64,000 nt of DNA. It comes from Bacteroidales bacterium (lineage in GTDB: Bacteria; Bacteroidota; Bacteroidia; Bacteroidales; Muribaculaceae). The DNA lies in contig CP091725.1 in NCBI GenBank assembly GCA_022009815.1, forward strand, positions 496,001 through 560,000. The letters are read 5' to 3'. The notes under the pieces are model-generated. The model worked only from the letters and a program-made list of their open reading frames with translations. It was not told the DNA's origin and did not search any database. Shown piece after piece: positions 45,152-53,123 of the stretch. Each line of letters opens with the position of its first letter. The stretch's first letter is position 1. The translations under genes were made by a program, and so were the position numbers.

Positions 45152-46161
45152 AGCAAAGTAATGAGATAATACCCAATGACAACGTTCTTCGCTATTATTT
45201 TTATTTCATGCAGGAACGGATGAATATCTTCTGGCGTAAATGCGAGGGGAAGGAGGTTCTTACACAAGACCCGATACTTCGTGAGTATAAGTTTACTAAT
45301 GTATATCGAGCTTGTGATCGCGTAAGTCAATATCTTATTCGTAATATTATCTATAAAGATATAGAACTTTATAGCCCAGAAGATGTGATTCTTCGAGTGC
45401 TGGTTTTTAAGATATTTAATAAAATTGAGACCTGGGAATATCTCCGTAAAGAGTATGGAGATATCACCATAAATCATTTTGATGTAGATCGAATCAGCTA
45501 TCTGTTATCACTTCGCAGAAACAATTTTCCCATATTCAATAATGCATACATGATGACAGGCTCGGATAGAAAATATGACTATCTAAAATTCAAACATGAG
45601 AAGTGGTTGACTATGGTTGAAAAAGAATTCATTAGTGAGGGCATTATAAATAAAGTGTTAAAAGCAAAAACGTTGGAAGAAGTTTTTAATTTATTGGAAT
45701 GCTGTACCTTCATTGGTGGTTTCCTTGCTTATCAATATGCCATTGATTTCAACTATACACCGTACGTCAATTTCAGTGAAAATTCTTTTGTAAAAGCAGG
45801 AATTGGAGCTATTAGAGGCATTAAGAAGTGCTTTATCAGCTATGGACGTAATTATGAAGATGCTATTTTTTACATCCAACAGCATCTTGATGAGTTGAGA
45901 AAGAGATATGGTTATGATAATTTTAAACCTCTTCCTGGACATGAGCCAACTTTGATAGATTTACAGAATTGTTTCTGCGAAACAGATAAATTTCTACGTG
46001 TGAAAATGCCTGAATTGCAAATAGATAATGTTAGGATTAAGCAACATTATAAGCCGGCCTCTATAGAGATAAAATACCAGTTTCCAAACAAGTGGGGTAT
46101 AAATGATAAAATAAATGGGTTATGTTTGCTGAAGAATACAAAGGAATTAACTCTTTTTTAA
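45148..46161 (+). CDS. HMUDK_hel / aGPT-pyrophosphorylase-family protein
   Basis: 337 aa. Conserved start RYYFYFMQERMNIFWRKCEG, then DPILREYKFTNVYRACDRVS and QYLIRNIIY, and EVFNLLECCTFIGGFLAYQY. From memory this matches the helical domain family named 5-hmdU DNA kinase helical domain (HMUDK_hel, earlier alpha-glutamyl/putrescinyl-thymine pyrophosphorylase), known from phages that hypermodify thymine. Coupled to Nmad2 upstream and overlapping the thymidylate-synthase-like gene by 40 bp. Precise reaction here unknown. Confidence 0.75.
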   Translation: MKQSNEIIPNDNVLRYYFYFMQERMNIFWRKCEGKEVLTQDPILREYKFTNVYRACDRVSQYLIRNIIYKDIELYSPEDVILRVLVFKIFNKIETWEYLRKEYGDITINHFDVDRISYLLSLRRNNFPIFNNAYMMTGSDRKYDYLKFKHEKWLTMVEKEFISEGIINKVLKAKTLEEVFNLLECCTFIGGFLAYQYAIDFNYTPYVNFSENSFVKAGIGAIRGIKKCFISYGRNYEDAIFYIQQHLDELRKRYGYDNFKPLPGHEPTLIDLQNCFCETDKFLRVKMPELQIDNVRIKQHYKPASIEIKYQFPNKWGINDKINGLCLLKNTKELTLF

Positions 46162-47126
46162 TTGGCGCATCAAATTTACTTTGTAAATACGGTGTAAAAA
46201 GAGAAACCCGGGATAATATTTGTTATGAACTTCCTGAGCCATTCTTCTTCAAAATTACTGAGCCAACAGCGAGAATTGTTACCATTCCTTGCCGTAAATG
46301 GAGTAAAACCTTACCGTATGCAGAATCCTTATGGATAGCTTCTGGCCGTAATGACCTTGATTATATTACCTACTATTTGAAACGTATGCAGGATTTTTCT
46401 GATGACCAAGTGTTCGCTCGTGGTGCTTATGGTCCTCGTCTTCGTCATTTCAATGGATCAAAGACAGACTATAAAGTTACAGAAACAGTAGATGCTTCTA
46501 TTGTAGAAATTGATCAGTTGAGATATATTGTGGAGTGTTTTAATGCGGAAACGTCGACAAGACGTGCAATCATCTCTATGGGTGATGTTATGAAGGACGA
46601 CTTTGATACAGAAGGCTGTTTGAAAAAGACATTAGATATTCCATGTACTCGGGAACTTCATTTTATAAAGCAACCAAATTCTAATAAATTGGATGTTATT
46701 GTGAAAATGCGTTCAAATGATATAATTTGGGGCGCAAGTGCAGTGAATATTTTCAACTACACTTTCATGCAGGAATATATGGCTACAATTCTAGGACTCG
46801 AGGTTGGTAATTATTTTCATTTTGCAGATAACTTTCATTATTATGATCGCCACAAAGAAATGATAAAGCAATTATCAGAAGTGAAAGAAGTTGTTGATGA
46901 GCCATATACATATGATAAGACTTTCCGAAATATGGCAGATTTTGATAATTTGGTGAAGGAATTGTCTTTCGAGGAAAGAAAAATGAGGTCAGATAAAAGT
47001 TATTCATATCATGAAATTTTAGATCCTTTCTTCCGAGATTGGTATAATGTGCTCTACTTGTATAAAAGAGAAGCGAAAGTGGAGTTTGTGAATCCGACTT
47101 TACAAAAGTTATATAATAACAAATGA
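46122..47126 (+). CDS. Thymidylate synthase-superfamily enzyme
   Basis: 334 aa. ThyA-like blocks: LPYAESLWIASGRNDLDYIT; RGAYGPRLRHF; DQLRYIVECFNAETSTRRAI (Arg pair, phosphate binding); IPCTRELHFI (catalytic Cys); ASAVNIFNYTFMQEYMATIL (Asn); and HFADNFHYYDRH (His-Tyr, sugar contact). The superfamily methylates or hydroxymethylates the C5 of dUMP or dCMP. Beside an HMUDK_hel gene, a hydroxymethyl-pyrimidine product is plausible. Not the housekeeping thyA: too divergent and in a mobile operon. Confidence 0.8.
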   Translation: MFAEEYKGINSFLIGASNLLCKYGVKRETRDNICYELPEPFFFKITEPTARIVTIPCRKWSKTLPYAESLWIASGRNDLDYITYYLKRMQDFSDDQVFARGAYGPRLRHFNGSKTDYKVTETVDASIVEIDQLRYIVECFNAETSTRRAIISMGDVMKDDFDTEGCLKKTLDIPCTRELHFIKQPNSNKLDVIVKMRSNDIIWGASAVNIFNYTFMQEYMATILGLEVGNYFHFADNFHYYDRHKEMIKQLSEVKEVVDEPYTYDKTFRNMADFDNLVKELSFEERKMRSDKSYSYHEILDPFFRDWYNVLYLYKREAKVEFVNPTLQKLYNNK

Positions 47127-47171
47127 ATAATATTTAATATTCATCAATTTATAGTATATTCATTACAGAAA

Positions 47172-47211
47172 AACAAGTCATACCCGATAAATTTATCAGG
47201 TATGACTTGTT
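47172..47211. terminator. Bidirectional hairpin terminator
   Basis: Two 20-bp arms, 47172-47191 and 47192-47211, complementary in 19 of 20 positions (AACAAGTCATACC / GGTATGACTTGTT). Lies between the convergent ends of the thymidylate-synthase-like gene and the integrase. Confidence 0.75.
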
Positions 47212-47219
47212 CGATCACA

Positions 47220-48326
47220 TTATTTCAACGAAATCTTATTAGCCGTCTCTCGCTTCTTGGAATTGACCAAATCAGCATAGATTTGAGTGGTGGTGACATT
47301 CTTATGCGTCAGCATCTTTGATACTGTGTAAATATCTGTGCCTAAAGAGATTTGGATGACCGCATACGAGTGCCTACCCGAATGGAAGGTTATGTGTTTC
47401 CTGATTCCGGCTTCGGCAATCCATTGTTTCAGGGGATGATGGGTCATGGAGCGAGTTAAACCTTTGAAGACTTTTCCGGTGCCCCATTCGCCACACAACT
47501 CCAGTGCCTCCTGACTGATGGGGAGGGTTGCCTCGGTTTCCGTTTTCTCGGTACAGATACGAATGTAATAGCCTTGGTCTGGCCCGACTTCAAAGTCATG
47601 CCAGTCCAACTTCAGAATATCACTGATACGGAGGCCGGTCATGCAGGCAAATAGGGAGGCCTGTTTCAAGACTGGAATTTTGCAGGGTGTAGCGGCCAGT
47701 TTCTTGACTTCATCAAGTGTCAGATACTCTTTCTTGACCTCTTTCCATTCGATTTTTTCCAGAAAGTCGTTCAAGTTCTCACGCAGCATCTTCTCTTTAT
47801 AGGCTATCTTCAACAAGGCACGGAACGTCGAATAATAGCCGGCTGCTGAATTGCGTGAGATATAAGCATTGGGATGATTAATCTGTTTGCATTTAAGCAG
47901 GTAATCTCTGAACTTCTCGCACAGTTCCACGGTGACATCTCCAAAGGTACATTTGCCGCCGACAAATTTTTCGAAGTGGTTGTAAACACAATCCCATTTC
48001 TCATACTTTTCTCGTGCTTTAGTCCGGAAATAGGCGAGGAAATCTACTTTTTGCTTGTTCTTGTCCAAGAACCCAAATTCTTCATTGATAAGCGATTGGA
48101 CACGGATACAGCGGATTGCCTCTGCCTTGTTCAGCATATCCTGATTGAACATTCTTTGCTGCCCGTTTTTTGGCTTGGCATAGATGTAGATGCCGAGAAA
48201 TTCCCGGCGACTCATCTTCATCGTATAAGGATTGCGGATGGCCGGATAATAATCCAGATAAAGAGATATGCGATCGTTACGCAATGGTTTTTGTCTCAAA
48301 GTTACGTTGGTGCATGTAAGTGTCAT
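47220..48326 (-). CDS. Tyrosine recombinase (integrase), intact
   Basis: 368 aa, intact. Arm-binding N-terminal domain (LYLDYYPAIRNPYTMKMSRR), SAM-like core-binding domain (KAEAIRCIRVQSLINEEFGF), and catalytic domain with first Arg in TGLRISDILKLDW, HxxR in HSGRHSYAV and the Tyr in TTQIYADLV. Closest relative in this window is the truncated copy at 19882-20372. Preceded by the multi-HTH gene and by the shared promoter module. Likely responsible for integration of the region between the two modules, or of a smaller element at its right. Confidence 0.92.
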   Translation of the reverse strand: MTLTCTNVTLRQKPLRNDRISLYLDYYPAIRNPYTMKMSRREFLGIYIYAKPKNGQQRMFNQDMLNKAEAIRCIRVQSLINEEFGFLDKNKQKVDFLAYFRTKAREKYEKWDCVYNHFEKFVGGKCTFGDVTVELCEKFRDYLLKCKQINHPNAYISRNSAAGYYSTFRALLKIAYKEKMLRENLNDFLEKIEWKEVKKEYLTLDEVKKLAATPCKIPVLKQASLFACMTGLRISDILKLDWHDFEVGPDQGYYIRICTEKTETEATLPISQEALELCGEWGTGKVFKGLTRSMTHHPLKQWIAEAGIRKHITFHSGRHSYAVIQISLGTDIYTVSKMLTHKNVTTTQIYADLVNSKKRETANKISLK

Positions 48327-48362
48327 AGCTATATTGTTTTTTGATTAATACTTGTTTTTGTT

Positions 48363-48411
48363 GCAAATAAAATAGGTGTTCTAATGGTGGTATTTATCAC
48401 CGGAAAATAAC
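48363..48411 (-). promoter_or_regulatory. Promoter module, copy 3 (integrase)
   Basis: Minus strand: CCACCAT, 3 bases, AACAC, 8 bases, TTTGC (48363-48367), 36 bp before the integrase ATG. Same spacing as at 20401 and 39434; 48375-48411 equals 39446-39482 in 30 of 37 positions. Confidence 0.6.
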
Positions 48412-48418
48412 TTTTGGC

Positions 48419-49324
48419 TCATTCTATTTTTGGAGGCTCAAAGAACTTGTCCAGCTCTGCCCGCAGGATCTTGGTATATTTACCGACCTTGATACGGGGA
48501 ATATTATGGTATTTCACATAGTGGTAGAGTTGATCCCGCGTCAAATTGAATCGCTCCATCGCTTCGGCAATGGTGTAGTATTTGGGCTTTTCGGGAGCTA
48601 TGAGACCTTTGGCAATGTCCACATGCTTCTTGGAGTAGTACACCATGATGCCGACCTTCTTCTTGGGAATGGCATTCTTTGATACAAAAGAATAAATGGC
48701 CGTTAGCGTCATGCCGAACTTCTCCTGCATGTCTTGTGTGCTGTACCATTCCTTGATTTCAGGATTGGGAGCTTTCTTTGCAAAGTAATCATCAATATGC
48801 TTTTTGCTCCAATAGTTTTTTCCACGGTGAAAGGTTCGTGGAATATTATGTTCCTTAGCAATGTGAAATATCCAGGAATCCTTTACTCCATACTTTTCCT
48901 TTACTTCAGCGGTGGTGTAGAAATCATTAATGGAAGGTTTGTCTCTGACCGGAATCTTAAATTCTATAGGCTTATTGAATAAGTTATCAATATCTTCCTT
49001 TTTCAATAGAAATTTATATCCAAGTCGGGAGGCTTTTAATTCACCTCTTTTCAGATAGCCATAAAGAGTAGGTCGGGTTACGCCTATGTATGTGGCAGCT
49101 TCTGTGATCGTAAGAATAGGCTTGTCTCTGATCTTCTCAATCGGCTTTTCCTTGATGACTTTTTCGACAACCTGGTTGTTAGCTCTAATGGAAGCTTCAC
49201 GTTTCTTCTGTTTATACAGAAGGTTTGCACATCTGTGCGAACAACAGGTTGTAGTCGTTTTATGCGCAATGAATTCTTGCTTGCACCACGCACAGATTCG
49301 TCTGATTTCAATGTTGCTACTCAT
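48419..49324 (-). CDS. Zn-finger plus multi-HTH protein, copy 2
   Basis: 301 aa from ATG 49324 (MSSNIEIRRICAWCKQEF). N-terminal CxxC...CSHRCANLLY zinc finger, then excisionase-type HTH units: ILTITEAATYIGVTRPTLYG, DFYTTAEVKEKYGVKDSWIF, EWYSTQDMQEKFGMTLTAIY and YYTIAEAMERFNLTRDQLYHY. Intact homolog of 20465-21356. Four tandem DNA-binding units suit a chain that spans several helical turns; three 10-bp iterons lie just upstream. Confidence 0.8.
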   Translation of the reverse strand: MSSNIEIRRICAWCKQEFIAHKTTTTCCSHRCANLLYKQKKREASIRANNQVVEKVIKEKPIEKIRDKPILTITEAATYIGVTRPTLYGYLKRGELKASRLGYKFLLKKEDIDNLFNKPIEFKIPVRDKPSINDFYTTAEVKEKYGVKDSWIFHIAKEHNIPRTFHRGKNYWSKKHIDDYFAKKAPNPEIKEWYSTQDMQEKFGMTLTAIYSFVSKNAIPKKKVGIMVYYSKKHVDIAKGLIAPEKPKYYTIAEAMERFNLTRDQLYHYVKYHNIPRIKVGKYTKILRAELDKFFEPPKIE

Positions 49325-49360
49325 GTTATTTCTCCTTATTTCTCCAATATTTTTGTATAA

Positions 49361-49390
49361 CTCCGTAAAATCCCGTAAAATGGCGTAAAA
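49361..49390. repeat. 10-bp iterons upstream of HTH copy 2
   Basis: CTCCGTAAAA, TCCCGTAAAA, TGGCGTAAAA at 49361, 49371 and 49381, preceded by two ATTTCTCC units at 10-bp spacing (49328-49346). A further TGGCGTAAAA is at 49459-49468. Same plan as 21379-21440 with different bases. Confidence 0.65.
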
Positions 49391-49475
49391 GTTCTCCACG
49401 ACCTTGCCAACGATAATCCTTAGATTTTCGTGGTGAGGTACACAAGAGGTACAAAAAATGGCGTAAAAAGGCTTA

Positions 49476-49550
49476 GCAACGATTATCAACGATACTTAAG
49501 CAACAAAAAAGGCGCCCGTAAAGAGCGCCATATTAATCGATTATAATCAA
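49476..49550. other. Element end: paired repeats around a hairpin (copy 2)
   Basis: Left: CAACGATTAT and CAACGATACT at 10-bp spacing (49478, 49488). Centre: the hairpin that also ends mnmE transcription. Right: ATTAATCGATTATAATCAAT, partly an inversion of the left pair. Mirrors 21525-21608. It abuts the mnmE stop, so the integrase target is likely just past mnmE. Confidence 0.5.
49505..49529 (-). terminator. Intrinsic terminator downstream of mnmE
   Basis: Stem GGCGC/GCGCC with a 9-base loop, followed on the minus strand by six T. 45-70 bp past the mnmE stop. Confidence 0.75.
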
Positions 49551-49574
49551 TTTAACTATTTGATAATCAAGTAT

Positions 49575-50986
49575 TTACTTTCCGATGCAGAAGCGGGAGA
49601 AGATGGAGCCGAGGATTTCGTGGGTTGTGATTTCGCCGGTTATTTCTCCGAGATAGTGCATGCATTCACGGATGTCCTGCGACACGAAGTCGCCCGAGAT
49701 GCCGCTGCGCAACCCGTCGAGGGCGCGTCTGATGGCTTCGCCGGCATGCAGAAGCGCGTCGTAGTGGCGCGCGTTGGTCACGATGACTGCGTTGGGGTCG
49801 GTGTCGGCAATGGCGGCTGCTTCAATCAGGCTTTGCTCAAGCGAGTCGACGGCGATGTCGGCTTTTGCCGAGATTGTGGCTATCGCAGCCAACGGGGCGG
49901 CAGTGGCTACGGCTGAGCGCAGCGCGCTGATGTCGGCATCCGAAAGACAGTCGATTTTGTTGATTACGGCAACAAGATGCTTTCCTTCGGCGTGTGGCAG
50001 GATGTCGGCGGCAACGGTGGCGATGTTGGCAACAGGCTGTGTGCCGTCGATCATCCAGAGGATTATCGCTGCCTCATCGAGTTTTTTGAATGTCCGCTCA
50101 ATACCCATTGTCTCTATAGTGTCTGTGGTCTGGCGTATGCCTGCTGTGTCGATAAACCGAAATGTCAGTCCGCCGAGCGTTATGGTGTCCTCTATCACGT
50201 CGCGCGTTGTGCCGCGGATGTCGCTCACGAGCGCCTTGTCGTCGTGCAGCAACCGGTTGAGGAGTGTGGATTTCCTGCGTTGGGCTCTCCCACTATCGCC
50301 ACGGGAAATCCGTTTTTGATGGCGTTGCCGACGGCAAAAGAGTCGGCAAGGCGTGTCACGGCTGTGTTGATTTCTTCTGCGATGGCGATTAGACGTGTGC
50401 GGTCGGCAAACTCCACATCCTCTTCGCTGAAATCGAGTTCAAGCTCCATAAGTGACACAAATTCGAGCAGTCGTTCGCGCAAAGTGGAGAGCATACGGCT
50501 GAAACCGCCGCGCATCTGGCTCACAGCGATGCGGTGTGCCGCTTTCGAGCCACTTGCAATCACGTCGGCTACGGCTTCTGCCTGCGACAGGTCGAGACGC
50601 CCGTTCATAAATGCGCGACGCGTGAATTCGCCTCCCTCGGCGGCGCGGCATCCGTTGCCGATGAGCAGTGCTACAAGTTGCTGCTGCACCCATAGCGAGC
50701 CGTGGCACGACAGCTCGATGACATCCTCGCCAGTAAACGACCGTGGTCCGCGGAATACGGCTGCCACCACCTCGTCGAGCGTCTCGCCGTCGGTGTCGAC
50801 GATGCGTCCGAGGTGCAGCGTGTGGGTCTGCACGGCATTAAGGTCGGCTCCGCGCCATGATTTCATCACGCATTTCACGGCGTCGCGTCCGCTGACGCGC
50901 ACCACTGCTATTCCTCCCACTCCCGCCGGTGTCGACACGGCGCATATTGTGTCGTCGTTATGCTGGTTGATGTCTAATTGTTCCAT
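49575..50986 (-). CDS. mnmE: tRNA-modifying GTPase MnmE (frame break in P-loop)
   Basis: About 471 aa. N-terminal tetrahydrofolate-binding domain (ICAVSTPAGVGGIAVVRVSG), helical domain, G domain with VGEPNAG then a frame change exactly where GKSTLLNRL should follow (AAA read as AA near 50265), then DDKALVSDIRGTTRDVIEDT, DTAG and NKID; ends with the conserved CIGK. With MnmG it makes the 5-carboxymethylaminomethyl group on U34 of tRNA. The gene is nearly universal, so the break is probably an error in the sequence. Start overlaps the endonuclease end by 13 bp. Confidence 0.95.
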
Positions 50987-51816
50987 TCGTAATAATCACA
51001 AGTTTTTTCTATTTCATTTTCCTCCTCGTCGGGCAGCGAAGAGAAGAAGTCAAACCCCGTGAGAGCCTCCACCTCGTCTACGCTTACTGCCTGCCGCTCA
51101 ATCACCTTTTGTCCGCCTTCGTTCTTGTAGATGAATGCGATGGCGCGCTTCGGGGTGGCAAACGGAGCGAGCAGCACCTTGAAAAATCCGGTAGGCACAG
51201 CCACTCCGCTTTCCAAACGGTTGATGTGGCCTTGCACGATTGGCCCGGAAACTACAATGACTGCACTGTCGCGGTCTGCCCACAGGCGCACTTTCTCCTC
51301 CAGACGCTTCCACCCGCCACTGTTGAGCGAATGGTTCTGCGGACATATATTTGTCAGAAAAAACGACTCCTGCATCGCCTTCTTGCTCCATTTCATATCG
51401 GCAGCGGGAGCCATATGACCGCGGTCGTAGCCCGAACCCTTATAGTCGTCGGTAGTCGGACAACCCTCAACGTCGGTGTCGCACATAAACTTGTCGTGAC
51501 GTGGCTCTGCGCCCTGGGTCTCGAAACGTGTGAGTTCATAGACAACATAGTTGGGAATACGCAGGTCGGCGTTGAACGACGCGGTGTAGCCCTCATACGC
51601 AACAATCTGCTGCCGCAGTCCCTCTGGAGCATTCACCTCCATAAGCGCCTCTACATCGACATTGCTGGCGGGCGCACCACTTTCAACACGCTTGAAGCCC
51701 AACTCCTTCGCATGTCCTATAAACCACCACACAGCCACGATAACCGCCACAACAATCACGGCAGTTCTCACCTGACGCGCGGTGCTGTTTCTTTTCTGAT
51801 ACTTCTTCTTTGCCAT
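50974..51816 (-). CDS. DNA/RNA non-specific endonuclease, membrane-anchored
   Basis: 280 aa. Basic start MAKKKYQKRNSTARQ, one transmembrane helix (TAVIVVAVIVAVWWFIG, about 19-35), then the NUC1/Endonuclease_NS domain: YDRGHMAPAADMKWS (DRGH active site) and FFLTNICPQNHSLNSGGWKR (Asn metal ligand). Cleaves DNA and RNA outside the cytoplasm, for nutrition or defence. A -7 box TAACTTTG lies 20 bp upstream (51836-51843). Shares a transcript with mnmE. Confidence 0.9.
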   Translation of the reverse strand: MAKKKYQKRNSTARQVRTAVIVVAVIVAVWWFIGHAKELGFKRVESGAPASNVDVEALMEVNAPEGLRQQIVAYEGYTASFNADLRIPNYVVYELTRFETQGAEPRHDKFMCDTDVEGCPTTDDYKGSGYDRGHMAPAADMKWSKKAMQESFFLTNICPQNHSLNSGGWKRLEEKVRLWADRDSAVIVVSGPIVQGHINRLESGVAVPTGFFKVLLAPFATPKRAIAFIYKNEGGQKVIERQAVSVDEVEALTGFDFFSSLPDEEENEIEKTCDYYEWNN

Positions 51817-51835
51817 ATCGATATTGGTGACCGTG

Positions 51836-51843
51836 CAAAGTTA
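51836..51843 (-). promoter_or_regulatory. -7 box TAACTTTG (endonuclease-mnmE)
   Basis: Minus-strand TAACTTTG, 19 bp before the ATG at 51816. Matches TAnnTTTG exactly. Confidence 0.55.
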
Positions 51844-51908
51844 CGACAAATAAACGTCAGTGGCAAGAGCATCAATCCCCTCCACCTCCCGCGTAAATCT
51901 CACAAGAA

Positions 51909-52601
51909 GTTGTATCTTATTCCATTTCTACATCAAACCACAACTGTGTAGTTGTTGTCGTTATTATATAAAAGTTGTATCTTATTCCATTTCTACATCA
52001 AACCACAACTATATATATGGAAAACAAAAGTAGTCTGTAGTTGTATCTTATTCCATTTCTACATCAAACCACAACCAATATATGTATAACTATTTAAATT
52101 TTTCAGTTGTATCTTATTCCATTTCTACATCAAACCACAACAGGATATGCTTCAAGGCATTCTCCCTTCAGTTGTATCTTATTCCATTTCTACATCAAAC
52201 CACAACGTAGTTGTTGTTATTATATAAAAATACAAGGTTGTATCTTATTCCATTTCTACATCAAACCACAACAAGAATGAGATTATCAGAGAATTAGTTA
52301 AAGTTGTATCTTATTCCATTTCTACATCAAACCACAACCGTGCCGTTACCTTTGATGTTAGGTTGAGCGTTGTATCTTATTCCATTTCTACATCAAACCA
52401 CAACAGTTGATGATTTGTATATATAAATGTACTTGTTGTATCTTATTCCATTTCTACATCAAACCACAACGACCCTGCCATTCTCAATCCTATTTTCGGG
52501 TTGTATCTTATTCCATTTCTACATCAAACCACAACAGCCATAAGCGTAAAAGTCTGCGCCATCATGTTGTATCTTATTCCATTTCTACATCAAACCACAA
52601 C
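51909..52601 (-). CRISPR. Type II-C CRISPR array, 11 repeats and 10 spacers
   Basis: 36-bp repeat, on the plus strand beginning GTTGTATCTTATTCCATT and ending AAACCACAAC, at 51909, 51974, 52040, 52106, 52171, 52237, 52303, 52369, 52435, 52500 and 52566; all copies look identical. Spacers 29-30 bp, many AT-rich. Pairing with the tracrRNA at 57751 shows the transcribed strand is minus (5' GTTGTGGTTTGATGTAG). Spacers 1 and 5 are overlapping variants of one target. Confidence 0.97.
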
Positions 52602-52778
52602 CTATGGCGCATAAGACGCTATTTTCAAGCACATTATCACCTAAATCACATTCTCATTTTCAACGGAATGCTGTAGTTTGATGAGAAAATTTAAAAAAAC
52701 TCGCTAAAGATTCATCAATAACGGTTTCTTCTTAATCACATAACAAAATTATACGTTTTCATCCAAATTTCAAAGAAC
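52602..52778 (-). promoter_or_regulatory. CRISPR leader
   Basis: 177 bp, very AT-rich, between cas2 and the first transcribed repeat. New spacers should enter at the 52601 side. No gene seen. Contains A/T runs typical of leaders. Confidence 0.55.
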
Positions 52779-53123
52779 TCAAAAAATTTCTAACTGTTGA
52801 GGAATCGGTCGCCTTTCTTTTTCCTCCTCCACCATTCCCCAAAAGTTATGAATGTCACCATATTGGCGATCTGTTACTGAGAGTATACTCACCTTTCCTT
52901 CCGGAGGAATGAATGACTTAACCCTTTTCACATGTACATCACGGCTTTCTTTAGATGCACAATGCCGTATGTAAACAGAAAATTGCATCATAGTGAACCC
53001 ATCCTTTTCAAGCATTTTCCTGAAAGAAGCCGCATTTTTACGCTGCTTCTTAGTATTGGTTGGCAAATCAAAAAAGACAAACAGCCACATAATGTGATAA
53101 GCATTAAGTCTAAACTCTGTCAT
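52779..53123 (-). CDS. cas2: CRISPR-associated Cas2
   Basis: 114 aa. MWLFVFFDLPTNTKKQRKNA holds the Asp of the Cas2 metal site; FTMMQFSVYIRHCASKESRD follows. Ferredoxin-like fold expected, joins Cas1 in the spacer-integration complex. ATG overlaps the cas1 stop by 4 bp. Confidence 0.95.
   Translation of the reverse strand: MTEFRLNAYHIMWLFVFFDLPTNTKKQRKNAASFRKMLEKDGFTMMQFSVYIRHCASKESRDVHVKRVKSFIPPEGKVSILSVTDRQYGDIHNFWGMVEEEKERRPIPQQLEIF

Noticed and set aside
50225..50986. Reading mnmE as two genes
   Set aside because: The second part begins exactly at the P-loop continuation; a single missing base explains it.
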